Positions 1-11,465 of a stretch of DNA of 64,000 nucleotides are shown in pieces. This DNA is from Osedax fenrisi. Taxonomy: Eukaryota; Annelida; Polychaeta; Sabellida; Siboglinidae. The notes below the pieces were generated by a model. It was not told the DNA's origin and made no database searches. It worked only from the letters and a program-made list of their open reading frames with translations. How positions within the stretch are numbered: position 1 is the stretch's first letter; the number at the start of each line of letters is the position of its first letter. A program made the position numbers and the translations under genes. The DNA lies in contig CAXHSG010000218.1 of the NCBI GenBank assembly GCA_964019155.1, positions 620,001-684,000 on the forward strand, in the 5' to 3' direction.

Positions 1-1120
1 CTCTAGGTAACTCTAGCTAACTCTAGCTAACTCTAGCTAACTCTAGGTAACTCTAGCTAACTTTAGCTAACTCTAGGTAACTATAGGTAACTCTAGGTAA
101 CTCTAGCTAACTCTAGCAAACTCTAGGTAACTCTAGGTAACTCTATGTAACTCTAGGTAACTCTAGCTAACTCTAGGTAACTCTAGGTAACTATAGGTAA
201 CTCTAGGTAACTCTAGCTAACTCTAGCTAACTCTAGCTAACTTTAGCTAACTCTAGGTAACTCTAGCTAACTCTAGCTAACTCTAGCTAACTCTAGGTAA
301 CTCTAGGTAACTCTAGCTAACTCTAGGTAACTCTAGCTAAATCTAGCTAACTCTAGGTAACTCTAGGTAACTTCAGCTAACTCTAGGTAACTATAGGTAA
401 CTCTAGCTAACTCTAGGTAACTCTAGCTAACTCTAGGTAACTCTATGTAACTCTAGCTAACTCTAGCAAACTCTAGCTAACTCTAGCTAACTCTAGGTAA
501 CTCTAGCTAACTTTAGCTAACTCTAGCTAACTCTAGCTAAATCTAGCTAACTCTAGCTAACTCTAGCTAACTCTAGATAACTCTAGGTAACTCTAGGTAA
601 CTCTAGCTAACTCAAGCTAACTCTAGCTAACTCTAGGTAACTCTAGCTAACTCTAGGTAACTCTATGTAACTCTAGCTAACTCTAACAAACTATAGGTAA
701 CTTTAGGTAACTCTATGTAACTCTAGGTAACTCTAGCTAACTCTAGGTAATTCTAGGTAACTCTAGGTAACTCTAGGTAACTCTAGCTAACTCTAGCTAA
801 CTCTAGGTAACTCTAGCTAACTCTAGCTAACTCTAGCTAAATCTAGCTAATTCTAGGTAACTCTAGGTAACTTCAGCTAACTCTAGGTAACTATAGGTAA
901 CTCTAGGTAACTCTAGCTAACTCTAGGTAACTCTAGGTAACTCTAGCTAACTCTAGTTAACTCTAGCTAACTCAAGCTAACTCTAGCTAATTCTAGGTAA
1001 CTCTAGCTAACTCTAGGTAACTCTAGGTAACTCTAGCTAACTCTAGCTAACTCTAGCTAACTCTATGTAACTCTAGCTAACTCTAGCTAACTCTAGCTAA
1101 CTTTAGCTAACTCTAGGTAA

Positions 1121-1540
1121 CTCTAGGTAACTCTAGCTAACTCTAGCTAACTCTAGCTAACTCTAGGTAACTCTAGCTAACTTTAGCTAACTCTAGGTAA
1201 CTATAGGTAACTCTAGGTAACTCTAGCTAACTCTAGCAAACTCTAGGTAACTCTAGGTAACTCTATGTAACTCTAGGTAACTCTAGCTAACTCTAGGTAA
1301 CTCTAGGTAACTATAGGTAACTCTAGGTAACTCTAGCTAACTCTAGCTAACTCTAGCTAACTTTAGCTAACTCTAGGTAACTCTAGCTAACTCTAGCTAA
1401 CTCTAGCTAACTCTAGGTAACTCTAGGTAACTCTAGCTAACTCTAGGTAACTCTAGCTAAATCTAGCTAACTCTAGGTAACTCTAGGTAACTTCAGCTAA
1501 CTCTAGGTAACTATAGGTAACTCTAGCTAACTCTAGGTAA
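1121..1540. repeat. Copy of 1-420, offset 1,120 bp
   Basis: The order of variants from 1 to 420 is repeated from 1,121 to 1,540, including ctttagctaa at 61/1,181, ctctagcaaa at 111/1,231, ctctatgtaa at 141/1,261, atctagctaa at 341/1,461 and cttcagctaa at 371/1,491. At 421/1,541 the two part (C against G). The same string appears a third time, slightly changed, at about 2,009-2,278 (offset 1,908 from 101-370; ctataggtaa at 191 is a G unit at 2,099), and again inside the second 2,068-bp copy. An offset of 1,120 bp also relates the ctctatgtaa context near 4,527 to that near 5,647, which hints that about 1.1 kb was once a local period here. Confidence 0.8.
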
Positions 1541-1710
1541 CTCTAGGTAACTCTAGGTAACTCTAGGTAACTCTAGCTAACTCTAGGTAACTCTAGCTAA
1601 CTCTAGCTAACTATAGCTAACTCTAGGTAACTCTAGGTAACTCTAGCTAACTCTAGCTAACTATAGATAATTCTAGGTAACTCTAGGTAACTCTAGGTAA
1701 CTCTAGTTAA

Positions 1711-1719
1711 CTCTACTAA
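1711..1719. other. 9-bp unit ctctactaa (lost G), first phase shift
   Basis: The first unit in the window that is not 10 bp. Base 6 (g) of the monomer is missing, which moves all later unit starts by one. The same 9-mer in the same context (ctctagttaa before, ctcaagctaa after) lies at 3,779-3,787 and 5,847-5,855, spaced 2,068 bp each time, so it was copied with larger segments and is not a scattered sequencing error. Confidence 0.95.
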
Positions 1720-1939
1720 CTCAAGCTAACTCTAGCTAACTCTAGCTAACTCTAGCTAACTTTAGCTAACTCTAGGTAACTTTAGCTAACTCTAGCTAAC
1801 TCTAACTAACTCTAGCTAACTCTAGGTAACTCTAGGTAACTCTAGCTAACTTTATCTAACTCTAGGTAACTATAGATAACTCTAGGTAACTCTAGCTAAC
1901 TCTAGCTAACTCTAGCTAACTCTAGCTAACTTTAGCTAA

Positions 1940-1948
1940 CTCTAGCTA
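1940..1948. other. 9-bp unit ctctagcta (lost A)
   Basis: The last base of a C-type unit is missing. The partner at 4,008-4,016 is exactly 2,068 bp downstream, confirming both copies of the higher-order repeat. No third copy follows the partial repeat near 5,757. Confidence 0.95.
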
Positions 1949-4900
1949 CTCTAGCTAACTTTAGCTAACTCTAGCTAACTCTAGGTAACTTTAGCTAACT
2001 CTAGCTAACTCTAGCTAACTCTAGCAAACTCTAGGTAACTCTAGGTAACTCTATGTAACTCTAGGTAACTCTAGCTAACTCTAGGTAACTCTAGGTAACT
2101 CTAGGTAACTCTAGGTAACTCTAGCTAACTCTAGCTAACTCTAGCTAACTTTAGCTAACTCTAGGTAACTCTAGCTAACTCTAGCTAACTCTAGCTAACT
2201 CTAGGTAACTCTAGGTAACTCTAGCTAACTCTAGGTAACTCTAGCTAAATCTAGCTAACTCTAGGTAACTCTAGGTAACTTCAGCTAACTCTAGGTAACT
2301 ATAGGTAACTCTAGGTAACTCTAGGTAACTCTAGCTAACTCTAGGTAACTCTAGGTAACTCTAGGTAACTCTAGGTAACTCTAGCTAACTCTAGGTAACT
2401 CTAGCTAACTCTAGCTAACTCTAGGTAACTCTAGGTAACTTCAGCTAACTCTAGGTAACTATAGGTAACTCTAGCTAACTCTAGGTAACTCTAGCTAACT
2501 CTAGGTAACTCTATGTAACTCTAGCTAACTCTAGCAAACTCTAGCTAACTCTAGCTAACTCTAGGTAACTCTAGCTAACTTTAGCTAACTCTAGCTAACT
2601 CTAGCTAAATCTAGCTAACTCTAGCTAACTCTAGCTAACTCTAGATAACTCTAGGTAACTCTAGGTAACTCTAGCTAACTCAAGCTAACTCTAGCTAACT
2701 CTAGGTAACTCTAGCTAACTCTAGGTAACTCTATGTAACTCTAGCTAACTCTAACAAACTATAGGTAACTTTAGGTAACTCTATGTAACTCTAGGTAACT
2801 CTAGCTAACTCTAGGTAATTCTAGGTAACTCTAGGTAACTCTAGGTAACTCTAGCTAACTCTAGCTAACTCTAGGTAACTCTAGCTAACTCTAGCTAACT
2901 CTAGCTAAATCTAGCTAATTCTAGGTAACTCTAGGTAACTTCAGCTAACTCTAGGTAACTATAGGTAACTCTAGGTAACTCTAGCTAACTCTAGGTAACT
3001 CTAGGTAACTCTAGCTAACTCTAGTTAACTCTAGCTAACTCAAGCTAACTCTAGCTAATTCTAGGTAACTCTAGCTAACTCTAGGTAACTCTAGGTAACT
3101 CTAGCTAACTCTAGCTAACTCTAGCTAACTCTATGTAACTCTAGCTAACTCTAGCTAACTCTAGCTAACTTTAGCTAACTCTAGGTAACTCTAGGTAACT
3201 CTAGCTAACTCTAGCTAACTCTAGCTAACTCTAGGTAACTCTAGCTAACTTTAGCTAACTCTAGGTAACTATAGGTAACTCTAGGTAACTCTAGCTAACT
3301 CTAGCAAACTCTAGGTAACTCTAGGTAACTCTATGTAACTCTAGGTAACTCTAGCTAACTCTAGGTAACTCTAGGTAACTATAGGTAACTCTAGGTAACT
3401 CTAGCTAACTCTAGCTAACTCTAGCTAACTTTAGCTAACTCTAGGTAACTCTAGCTAACTCTAGCTAACTCTAGCTAACTCTAGGTAACTCTAGGTAACT
3501 CTAGCTAACTCTAGGTAACTCTAGCTAAATCTAGCTAACTCTAGGTAACTCTAGGTAACTTCAGCTAACTCTAGGTAACTATAGGTAACTCTAGCTAACT
3601 CTAGGTAACTCTAGGTAACTCTAGGTAACTCTAGGTAACTCTAGCTAACTCTAGGTAACTCTAGCTAACTCTAGCTAACTATAGCTAACTCTAGGTAACT
3701 CTAGGTAACTCTAGCTAACTCTAGCTAACTATAGATAATTCTAGGTAACTCTAGGTAACTCTAGGTAACTCTAGTTAACTCTACTAACTCAAGCTAACTC
3801 TAGCTAACTCTAGCTAACTCTAGCTAACTTTAGCTAACTCTAGGTAACTTTAGCTAACTCTAGCTAACTCTAACTAACTCTAGCTAACTCTAGGTAACTC
3901 TAGGTAACTCTAGCTAACTTTATCTAACTCTAGGTAACTATAGATAACTCTAGGTAACTCTAGCTAACTCTAGCTAACTCTAGCTAACTCTAGCTAACTT
4001 TAGCTAACTCTAGCTACTCTAGCTAACTTTAGCTAACTCTAGCTAACTCTAGGTAACTTTAGCTAACTCTAGCTAACTCTAGCTAACTCTAGCAAACTCT
4101 AGGTAACTCTAGGTAACTCTATGTAACTCTAGGTAACTCTAGCTAACTCTAGGTAACTCTAGGTAACTCTAGGTAACTCTAGGTAACTCTAGCTAACTCT
4201 AGCTAACTCTAGCTAACTTTAGCTAACTCTAGGTAACTCTAGCTAACTCTAGCTAACTCTAGCTAACTCTAGGTAACTCTAGGTAACTCTAGCTAACTCT
4301 AGGTAACTCTAGCTAAATCTAGCTAACTCTAGGTAACTCTAGGTAACTTCAGCTAACTCTAGGTAACTATAGGTAACTCTAGGTAACTCTAGGTAACTCT
4401 AGCTAACTCTAGGTAACTCTAGGTAACTCTAGCTAACTCTAGGTAACTCTAGCTAACTCTAGGTAACTCTAGCTAACTCTAGCTAACTCTAGGTAACTCT
4501 AGGTAACTCTAGCTAACTCTAGGTAACTCTATGTAACTCTAGGTAACTCTAGGTAACTCTAGCTAACTCTAGGTAACTCTAGCTAACTCTAGGTAACTCT
4601 AGCTAACTCTAGCTAACTCTAGCTAACTCTAGCTAACTCTAGCTAACTCTAGCTAACTTTAGCTAACTCTAGGTAACTCTAGGTAATTCTAGCTAACTTT
4701 AGCTAACTCTAGCTAACTCTAGCTAATTCTAGATAACTTTAGCTAACTCTAGCTAACTCTAGCTAAATCTAGCTAACTCTAGCTAACTCTAGCTAACTCT
4801 AGCTAACTCTAGCTAACTCTAGCTAACTCTAGGTAACTCTAGCTAACTCTAGGTTACTCTAGCTAACTCTAGCTAACTCTAGCTAACTCTAGGTAACTCT

Positions 4901-5756
4901 AGGTAACTCTAGGTAACTCTAGCTAACTCTAGCTAACTCTAGGTAACTCTAGCTAACTTTAGCTAACTTTAGCTAACTCTAGGTAACTATAGGTAACTAT
5001 AGCTAACTCTAGGTAACTCTAGGTAACTCTAGGTAACTCTAGGTAACTCTATCTAACTTTAGCTAACTCTAGCTAACTCTAGGTAACTCTAGCTAACTTT
5101 AGCTAACTCTAGCTAACTCTAGCTAAATCTAGCTAACTCTAGCTAACTCTAGCTAACTCTAGCTAACTCTAGCTAACTCTAGCTAACTCTAGGTAACTCT
5201 AGGTAACTCTAGCTAACTCTAGCTAACTTTAGCTAACTCTAGCTAACTCTAGGTAACTCTAGGTAACTCTAGGTAACTATAGCTAACTTTAGCTAACTCT
5301 AGGTAACTATAGGTAACTCTAGGTAACTCTAGCTAACTCTAGTTAACTCTAGCTAACTCAAGCTAACTCTAGCTAATTCTAGGTAACTCTAGCTAACTCT
5401 AGGTAACTCTAGGTAACTCTAGCTAACTCTAGCTAACTCTAGCTAACTCTAGGTAACTCTAGCTAACTCTAGCTAACTCTAGCTAACTTTAGCTAACTCT
5501 AGGTAACTCTAGGTAACTCTAGCTAACTCTAGGTAACTCTAGGTAACTCTAGCTAACTCTAGGTAACTCTAGCTAACTCTAGGTAACTCTAGCTAACTCT
5601 AGTTAACTCTAGGTAACTCTAGGTAACTCTAGCTAACTCTAGGTAACTCTATGTAACTCTAGGTAACTCTAGGTAACTCTAGCTAACTCTAGGTAACTCT
5701 AGCTAACTCTAGGTAACTCTAGCTAACTCTAGCTAACTCTAGCTAACTCTAGCTAA

Positions 5757-6040
5757 CTCTAGGTAACTCTAGGTAACTCTAGCTAACTCTAGCTAACTAT
5801 AGATAATTCTAGGTAACTCTAGGTAACTCTAGGTAACTCTAGTTAACTCTACTAACTCAAGCTAACTCTAGCTAACTCTAGCTAACTCTAGCTAACTTTA
5901 GCTAACTCTAGGTAACTTTAGCTAACTCTAGCTAACTCTAACTAACTCTAGCTAACTCTAGGTAACTCTAGCTAACTCTAGCTAACTTTAGCCAACTCTA
6001 GGTAACTATAGGTAACTCTAGGTAACTCTAGCTAACTCTA
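5757..6040. repeat. Partial third copy of the 2,068-bp repeat
   Basis: From about 5,757 the order G, G, C, C, ctatagataa, ttctaggtaa, G, G, ctctagttaa, then the 9-mer ctctactaa at 5,847, matches 3,689 onward at an offset of 2,068. Upstream of 5,757 the match stops (C at 5,747 against ctatagctaa at 3,679). Downstream, agreement continues to about 6,040 but with several substituted units, for example ctttagccaa against ctttatctaa. It is an older or more altered copy than the pair at 291-4,426. Confidence 0.75.
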
Positions 6041-6495
6041 GTTAACTCTAGCTAACTCAAGCTAACTCTAGCTAACTCTAGCTAACTCTAGCTAACTCTA
6101 GCTAACTTTAGCTAACTCTAGCTAACTCTAGCTAACTTTAGCTAACTCTAGGTAACTCTAGGTAACTCTAGCTAACTTTAGCTAACTCTAGGTAACTATA
6201 GATAACTCTAGGTAACTCTAGGTAACTCTAGTTAACTCTAGCTAACTCAAGCTAACTCTAGCTAACTCTAGCTAACTCTAGCTAACTCTAGCTAACTTTA
6301 GCTAACTCTAGCTAACTCTAGCTAACTTTAGCTAACTCTAGCTAACTCTAGGTAACTTTAGCTAACTCTAGCTAACTCTAGCTAACTCTAGCAAACTCTA
6401 GGTAACTCTAGTTAACTCTATGTAACTCTAGATAACTCTAGCTAACTCTAGGTAACTCTAGGTAACTCTAGGTAACTCTAGCTAACTCAAGCTAA

Positions 6496-7695
6496 CTCTA
6501 GCTAACTCTAGGTAACTCTAGCTAACTCTAGGTAACTCTATGTAACTCTAGCTAACTCTAGCAAACTCTAGCTAACTCTAGCTAACTCTAGGTAACTCTA
6601 GCTAACTTTAGCTAACTCTAGCTAACTCTAGCTAAATCTAGCTAACTCTAGCTAACTCTAGCTAACTCTAGATAACTCTAGGTAACTCTAGGTAACTCTA
6701 GCTAACTCAAGCTAACTCTAGCTAACTCTAGGTAACTCTAGCTAACTCTAGGTAACTCTATGTAACTCTAGCTAACTCTAACAAACTATAGGTAACTTTA
6801 GGTAACTCTATGTAACTCTAGGTAACTCTAGCTAACTCTAGGTAATTCTAGGTAACTCTAGGTAACTCTAGGTAACTCTAGCTAACTCTAGCTAACTCTA
6901 GGTAACTCTAGCTAACTCTAGCTAACTCTAGCTAAATCTAGCTAATTCTAGGTAACTCTAGGTAACTTCAGCTAACTCTAGGTAACTATAGGTAACTCTA
7001 GGTAACTCTAGCTAACTCTAGGTAACTCTAGGTAACTCTAGGTAACTCTAGCTAACTCTAGCTAACTCTAGGTAACTCTAGCTAACTCTAGGTAACTCTA
7101 GCTAACTCTAGGTAACTCTATGTAACTCTAGCTAACTCTAGCAAACTCTAGCTAACTCTAGCTAACTCTAGGTAACTCTAGCTAACTTTAGCTAACTCTA
7201 GCTAACTCTAGCTAAATCTAGCTAACTCTAGCTAACTCTAGCTAACTCTAGATAACTCTAGGTAACTCTAGGTAACTCTAGCTAACTCAAGCTAACTCTA
7301 GCTAACTCTAGGTAACTCTAGCTAACTCTAGGTAACTCTATGTAACTCTAGCTAACTCTAACAAACTATAGGTAACTTTAGGTAACTCTATGTAACTCTA
7401 GGTAACTCTAGCTAACTCTAGGTAATTCTAGGTAACTCTAGGTAACTCTAGGTAACTCTAGCTAACTCTAGCTAACTCTAGGTAACTCTAGCTAACTCTA
7501 GCTAACTCTAGCTAAATCTAGCTAATTCTAGGTAACTCTAGGTAACTTCAGCTAACTCTAGGTAACTATAGGTAACTCTAGGTAACTCTAGCTAACTCTA
7601 GGTAACTCTAGGTAACTCTAGGTAACTCTAGCTAACTCTAGCTAACTCTAGGTAACTCTAGCTAACTCTAGGTAACTCTAGCTAACTCTAGGTAA
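6496..7695. repeat. 580-bp tandem duplication, two copies
   Basis: Copies are about 6,496-7,075 and 7,076-7,655, with agreement running on to 7,695. Markers at 580-bp spacing: ctctatgtaa 6,536/7,116, ctctaacaaa 6,776/7,356, ctttaggtaa 6,796/7,376 and cttcagctaa 6,966/7,546. The same string occurs once in each 2,068-bp copy: 441, 681, 701 and 871 in the first, at an offset of 6,095 bp from the first 580-bp copy. So a piece of the left-edge repeat was moved or retained here and then doubled. ctttaggtaa (T at position 3 with G at position 7) is seen only in these related copies. Confidence 0.88.
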
Positions 7696-7699
7696 CTCT

Positions 7700-9120
7700 A
7701 GGTAACTCTAGCTAACTCTAGCTAACTCTAGGTAACTCTAGCTAACTCTAGCTAACTCTAGGTAACTTTAGCTAACTCTAGGTAACTCTAGCTAACTCTA
7801 GGTAACTCTAGCTAACTCTAGGTAACTCTAGCTAACTCTAGGTAACTCTAGGTAACTCTAGCTAACTCTAGGTAACTCTAGCTAACTCTAGGTAACTCTA
7901 GCTAACTCAAGCTAACTCTAGGTAACTCTAGGTAACTCTAGCTAACTCTAGGTAACTCTATGTAACTCTAGGTAACTCTAGGTAACTCTAGCTAACTCTA
8001 GGTAACTCTAGCTAACTCTAGGTAACTCTAGCTAACTCTAGCTAACTCTAGCTAACTCTAGCTAACTCTAGGTAACTCTAGCTAACTCTAGCTAACTCTA
8101 GCTAACTCTAGCTAACTTTAGCTAACTCTAGCTAACTCTAGGTAACTCTAGGTAACTCTAGCTAACTTTAGCTAACTCTAGCTAACTCTAGCTAAATCTA
8201 GCTAACTCTAGCTAACTCTAGGTAACTCTAGGTAACTCTAAGTAACTCTGGGTAACTCTAGCTAACTCTAGCTAACTCTAGGTAACTCTAGCTAACTTTA
8301 GCTAACTCTAGGTAACTCTAACTAACTCTAGTTAACTCAAGCTAACTCTAGCTAACTCTAGCTAACTCTAGCTAACTCTAGGTAACTCTAGCTAACTCTA
8401 GGTAACTCTAGTTAACTCTAGCTAACTTTAGCTAACTCTAGCTAACTCTAGGTAACTCTAGCTAACATTAGCTAACTCTAGGTAACTCTAGCTAACTCTA
8501 GCTAACTTTAGCTAACTCTAGCTAACTCTAGGTAACTCTAGCTAACTCTAGGTAACTCTAGCTAACTTTAGCTAACTCTAGCTAACTCTAGCTAAATCTA
8601 GCTAACTCTAGCTAACTCTAGCTAACTTTAGCTAACTCTAGGTAACTCTAGCTAACTCTAGGTAACTATAGGTAACTCTAGCTAACTCTAGGTAACTCTA
8701 AGTAACTCTAGCTAACTTTAGCTAACTCTAGCTAACTCTAGCTAACTCTAGGTAACTCTAGCTAACTCTAGCTAACTCTAGCTAACTCTAGGTAACTCTA
8801 GCTAACTTTAGCTAACTCTAGGTAACTCTAGGTAACTCTAGCTAACTTTAGCTAACTCTAGCTAACTCTAGGTAACTCTATGTAACTCTAGGTAACTCTA
8901 GGTAACTCTAGCTAACTCTAGGTAACTCTAGCTAACTCTAGGTAACTCTAGCTAACTCTAGCTAACTCTAGCTAACTCTAGCTAACTCTAGGTAACTCTA
9001 GGTAACTCTAGCTAACTCTAGCTAACTATAGCTAACTCTAACTAACTCTAGGTAACTCTAGGTAACTCTAGCTAACTCTAGCTAACTCTAGCTAACTCTA
9101 GCTAACTCTAGCTAACTCTA
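7700..9120. repeat. C/G-type monomer stretch without a clear higher-order copy
   Basis: Ordinary 10-bp units in constant phase, alternating mainly between C and G types, with T types becoming more frequent toward the right. Scattered single variants include ctctgggtaa near 8,246. I could not match a long run of this stretch to another place in the window by eye, so it may be older sequence between two regions of duplication. No gene or non-satellite sequence is present. Confidence 0.8.
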
Positions 9121-9980
9121 GCTAACTCTAGCTAACTCTAGGTAACTCTAGCTAACTCTAGCTAAATCTAGCTAACTCTAGCTAACTCTAGGTAACTCTA
9201 GATAACTCTAGGTAACTCTAGCTAACTCTAGGTAACTCTAGCTAACTCTAGCTAACTCTAGGTAACTCTAGGTAACTCTAGCTAACTCTAGCTAACTCTA
9301 GCTAACTCTAGCTAATTCTAGGTAACTCTAGCTAACTCTAGCTAACTCTAGCTAACTCTAGCTAACTCTAGCTAACTCTAGCTAACTCTAGGTAACTCTA
9401 GCTAACTCTAGCTAACTTTAGCTAACTCTAGCTAACTCTAGGTAACTCTAGGTGACTCTAGGTAACTCTAGCTAACTTTAGCTAACTCTAGGTAACTATA
9501 GGTAACTCTAAGTAACTCTAGCTAACTCTAGTTAACTCTATCTAAATCTAGCTAACTCTAGCTAATTCTAGCTAACTCTAGCTAACTCTAGGTAACTCTA
9601 GGTAACTCTAGCTAACTCTAGCTAACTCTAGCTAACTCTAGCTAACTCTAGGTAACTCTAGGTAACTCTAGCTAACTCTAGCTAACTTTAGCTAACTCTA
9701 GCTAACTCTAGGTAACTCTAGGTGACTCTAGGTAACTCTAGCTAACTTTAGCTAACTCTAGGTAACTATAGGTAACTCTAAGTAACTCTAGCTAACTCTA
9801 GTTAACTCTAGCTAACTCAAGCTAACTCTAGCTAACTCTAGTTAACTCTAGCTAACTCTAGCTAACTCTAGCTAACTTTAGCTAACTCTAGCTAACTCTA
9901 GGTAACTTTAGCTAACTCTAGCTAACTCTAACTAACTCTAGCTAACTCTAGGTAACTCTAGGTAACTCTAGCTAACTTTA
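9121..9980. repeat. Segment copied at about 11,641-12,500 (offset 2,520)
   Basis: Variant order from about 9,121 to 9,980 is repeated 2,520 bp downstream, with a few unit differences (9,161 gctaaatcta against 11,681 gctaactcta; 9,311 gctaattcta against 11,831 gctaactcta). Both contain ggtgactcta strings 270 bp apart (9,451/9,721 and 11,971/12,241) and tctaaatcta (9,541 and 12,061). Agreement ends at 9,981, where gctatctcta faces gctaactcta. The 270-bp spacing inside suggests an earlier short duplication. Confidence 0.82.
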
Positions 9981-11465
9981 GCTATCTCTAGCTAACTTTA
10001 GCTAACTCTAGATAACTCTAGCTAACTCTAGCTAACTTTAGCTAACTCTAGCTAACTCTAGGTAACTTTAGCTAACTTTAGCTAACTCTAACTAACTCTA
10101 GCTAACTCTAGGTAACTCTAGGTAACTCTAGCTAACTTTAGCTAACTCTAGGTAACTATAGGTAACTCTAGGTATCACTAGCTAACTCTAGCTAACTTTA
10201 GCTAACTCTAGGTAACTATAGGTAACTTTAGCTAACTCTAGCTAACTATAGCTAACTCTAGCTAACTCTAGCTAATTCTAGCTAACTCTAGATAACTCTA
10301 GGTAACTCTAGGTAACTCTAGCTAACTCTAGCTAACTCTAGCTAACTCTAGCTAACTCTAGCTAACTCTAGCTAACTCTAGCTAACTCTAGCTAACTCTA
10401 GGTAACTCTAGGTAACTCTAGGTAACTCTAGCTAACTCTAACTAACTCTAGCTAACTCTAGCTAACTCTAGCTAACTCTAGCTAACTCTAACTAACTCTA
10501 GCTAACTCTAGGTAACTCTAGGTAACTCTAGCTAACTTTAGCTAACTCTATGTAACTATAGGTAACTCTAGGTAACTCTAGCTAACTCTAACTAACTCTA
10601 ACTAACTCTAGGTAACTCTAGGTAACTCTAGCTAACTTTAGCTAACTCTAGCTAACTCTAGGTAACTCTAGCTAACTTTAGCTAACTCTAGCTAACTCTA
10701 GCTAAATCTAGCTAACTCTAGCTAACTCTAGCTAACTCTAGCTAACTCTAGGTAACTCTAGGTAACTCTAGCTAACTCTAGCTAACTCTAGCTAACTCTA
10801 GCTAACTCTAGGTAACTCTAGGTAACTCTAGATAACTCTAGCTAACTTTAGCTAACTCTAGCTAACTCTAGGTAACTCTAGGTAACTATAGGTAACTCTA
10901 GGTAACTCTAGCTAACTCTAGCTAACTCTAGCTAACTCTAGGTAACTCTAGCTAACTCTAGCTAACTCTAGCTAACTCTAGCTATCTCTAGCTAACTTTA
11001 GCTAACTTTAGCTAACTCTAACTAACTCTAGGTAACTCTAGGTAACTCTAGGTAACTCTAGCTAACTTTAGCTAACTCTAGGTAACTATAGGTAACTCTA
11101 GGTATCACTAGCTAACTCTAGCTAACTTTAGCTAACTCTAGATAACTCTAGGTAACTCTAGCTAAATCTAGCTAACTCTAGGTAACTCTAGCTAACTCTA
11201 GCTAACTCTAGCTAACTTTAGCTAACTCTAGCTAACTCTAACTAACTCTAGGTAACTCTAGGTAAATCTAGGTAACTCTAGCTAACTCTAGGTAACTCTA
11301 GCTAACTCTAGCTAACTCTAGCTAACTCTAGCTAACTCTAGCTAACTTTAGCTAACTCTAGCTAACTCTAGCTAACTCTAGCTAACTTTAGCTAACTCTA
11401 GCTAACTCTAGGTAAGTTTAGCTAACTTTAGCTAACTCTAACTAACTCTAGCTAACTCTAGGTAA

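Larger units (their letters stand above)
291..4426. repeat. 2,068-bp higher-order tandem duplication, two copies
   Basis: Copies are about 291-2,358 and 2,359-4,426. Rare markers recur at exactly 2,068 bp: cttcagctaa at 371/2,439, 871/2,939, 1,491/3,559 and 2,279/4,347; ctctaacaaa at 681/2,749; the 9-mer ctctactaa at 1,711/3,779; the 9-mer ctctagcta at 1,940/4,008. Outside these limits the variant order diverges, which is what a single tandem duplication predicts. The left edge could be as late as about 351 because unit 341 (atctagctaa) does not match its partner at 2,409. Agreement inside is nearly unit for unit, so the event looks young compared with the surrounding variant diversity. Unequal crossing-over or replication slippage could both give this. 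Confidence 0.9.

Noticed and set aside
10171..10190. ggtatcacta strings as insertion-site scars
   Set aside because: They keep the 10-bp register and recur in the same order at many places, so they are two adjacent monomer variants copied by duplication.
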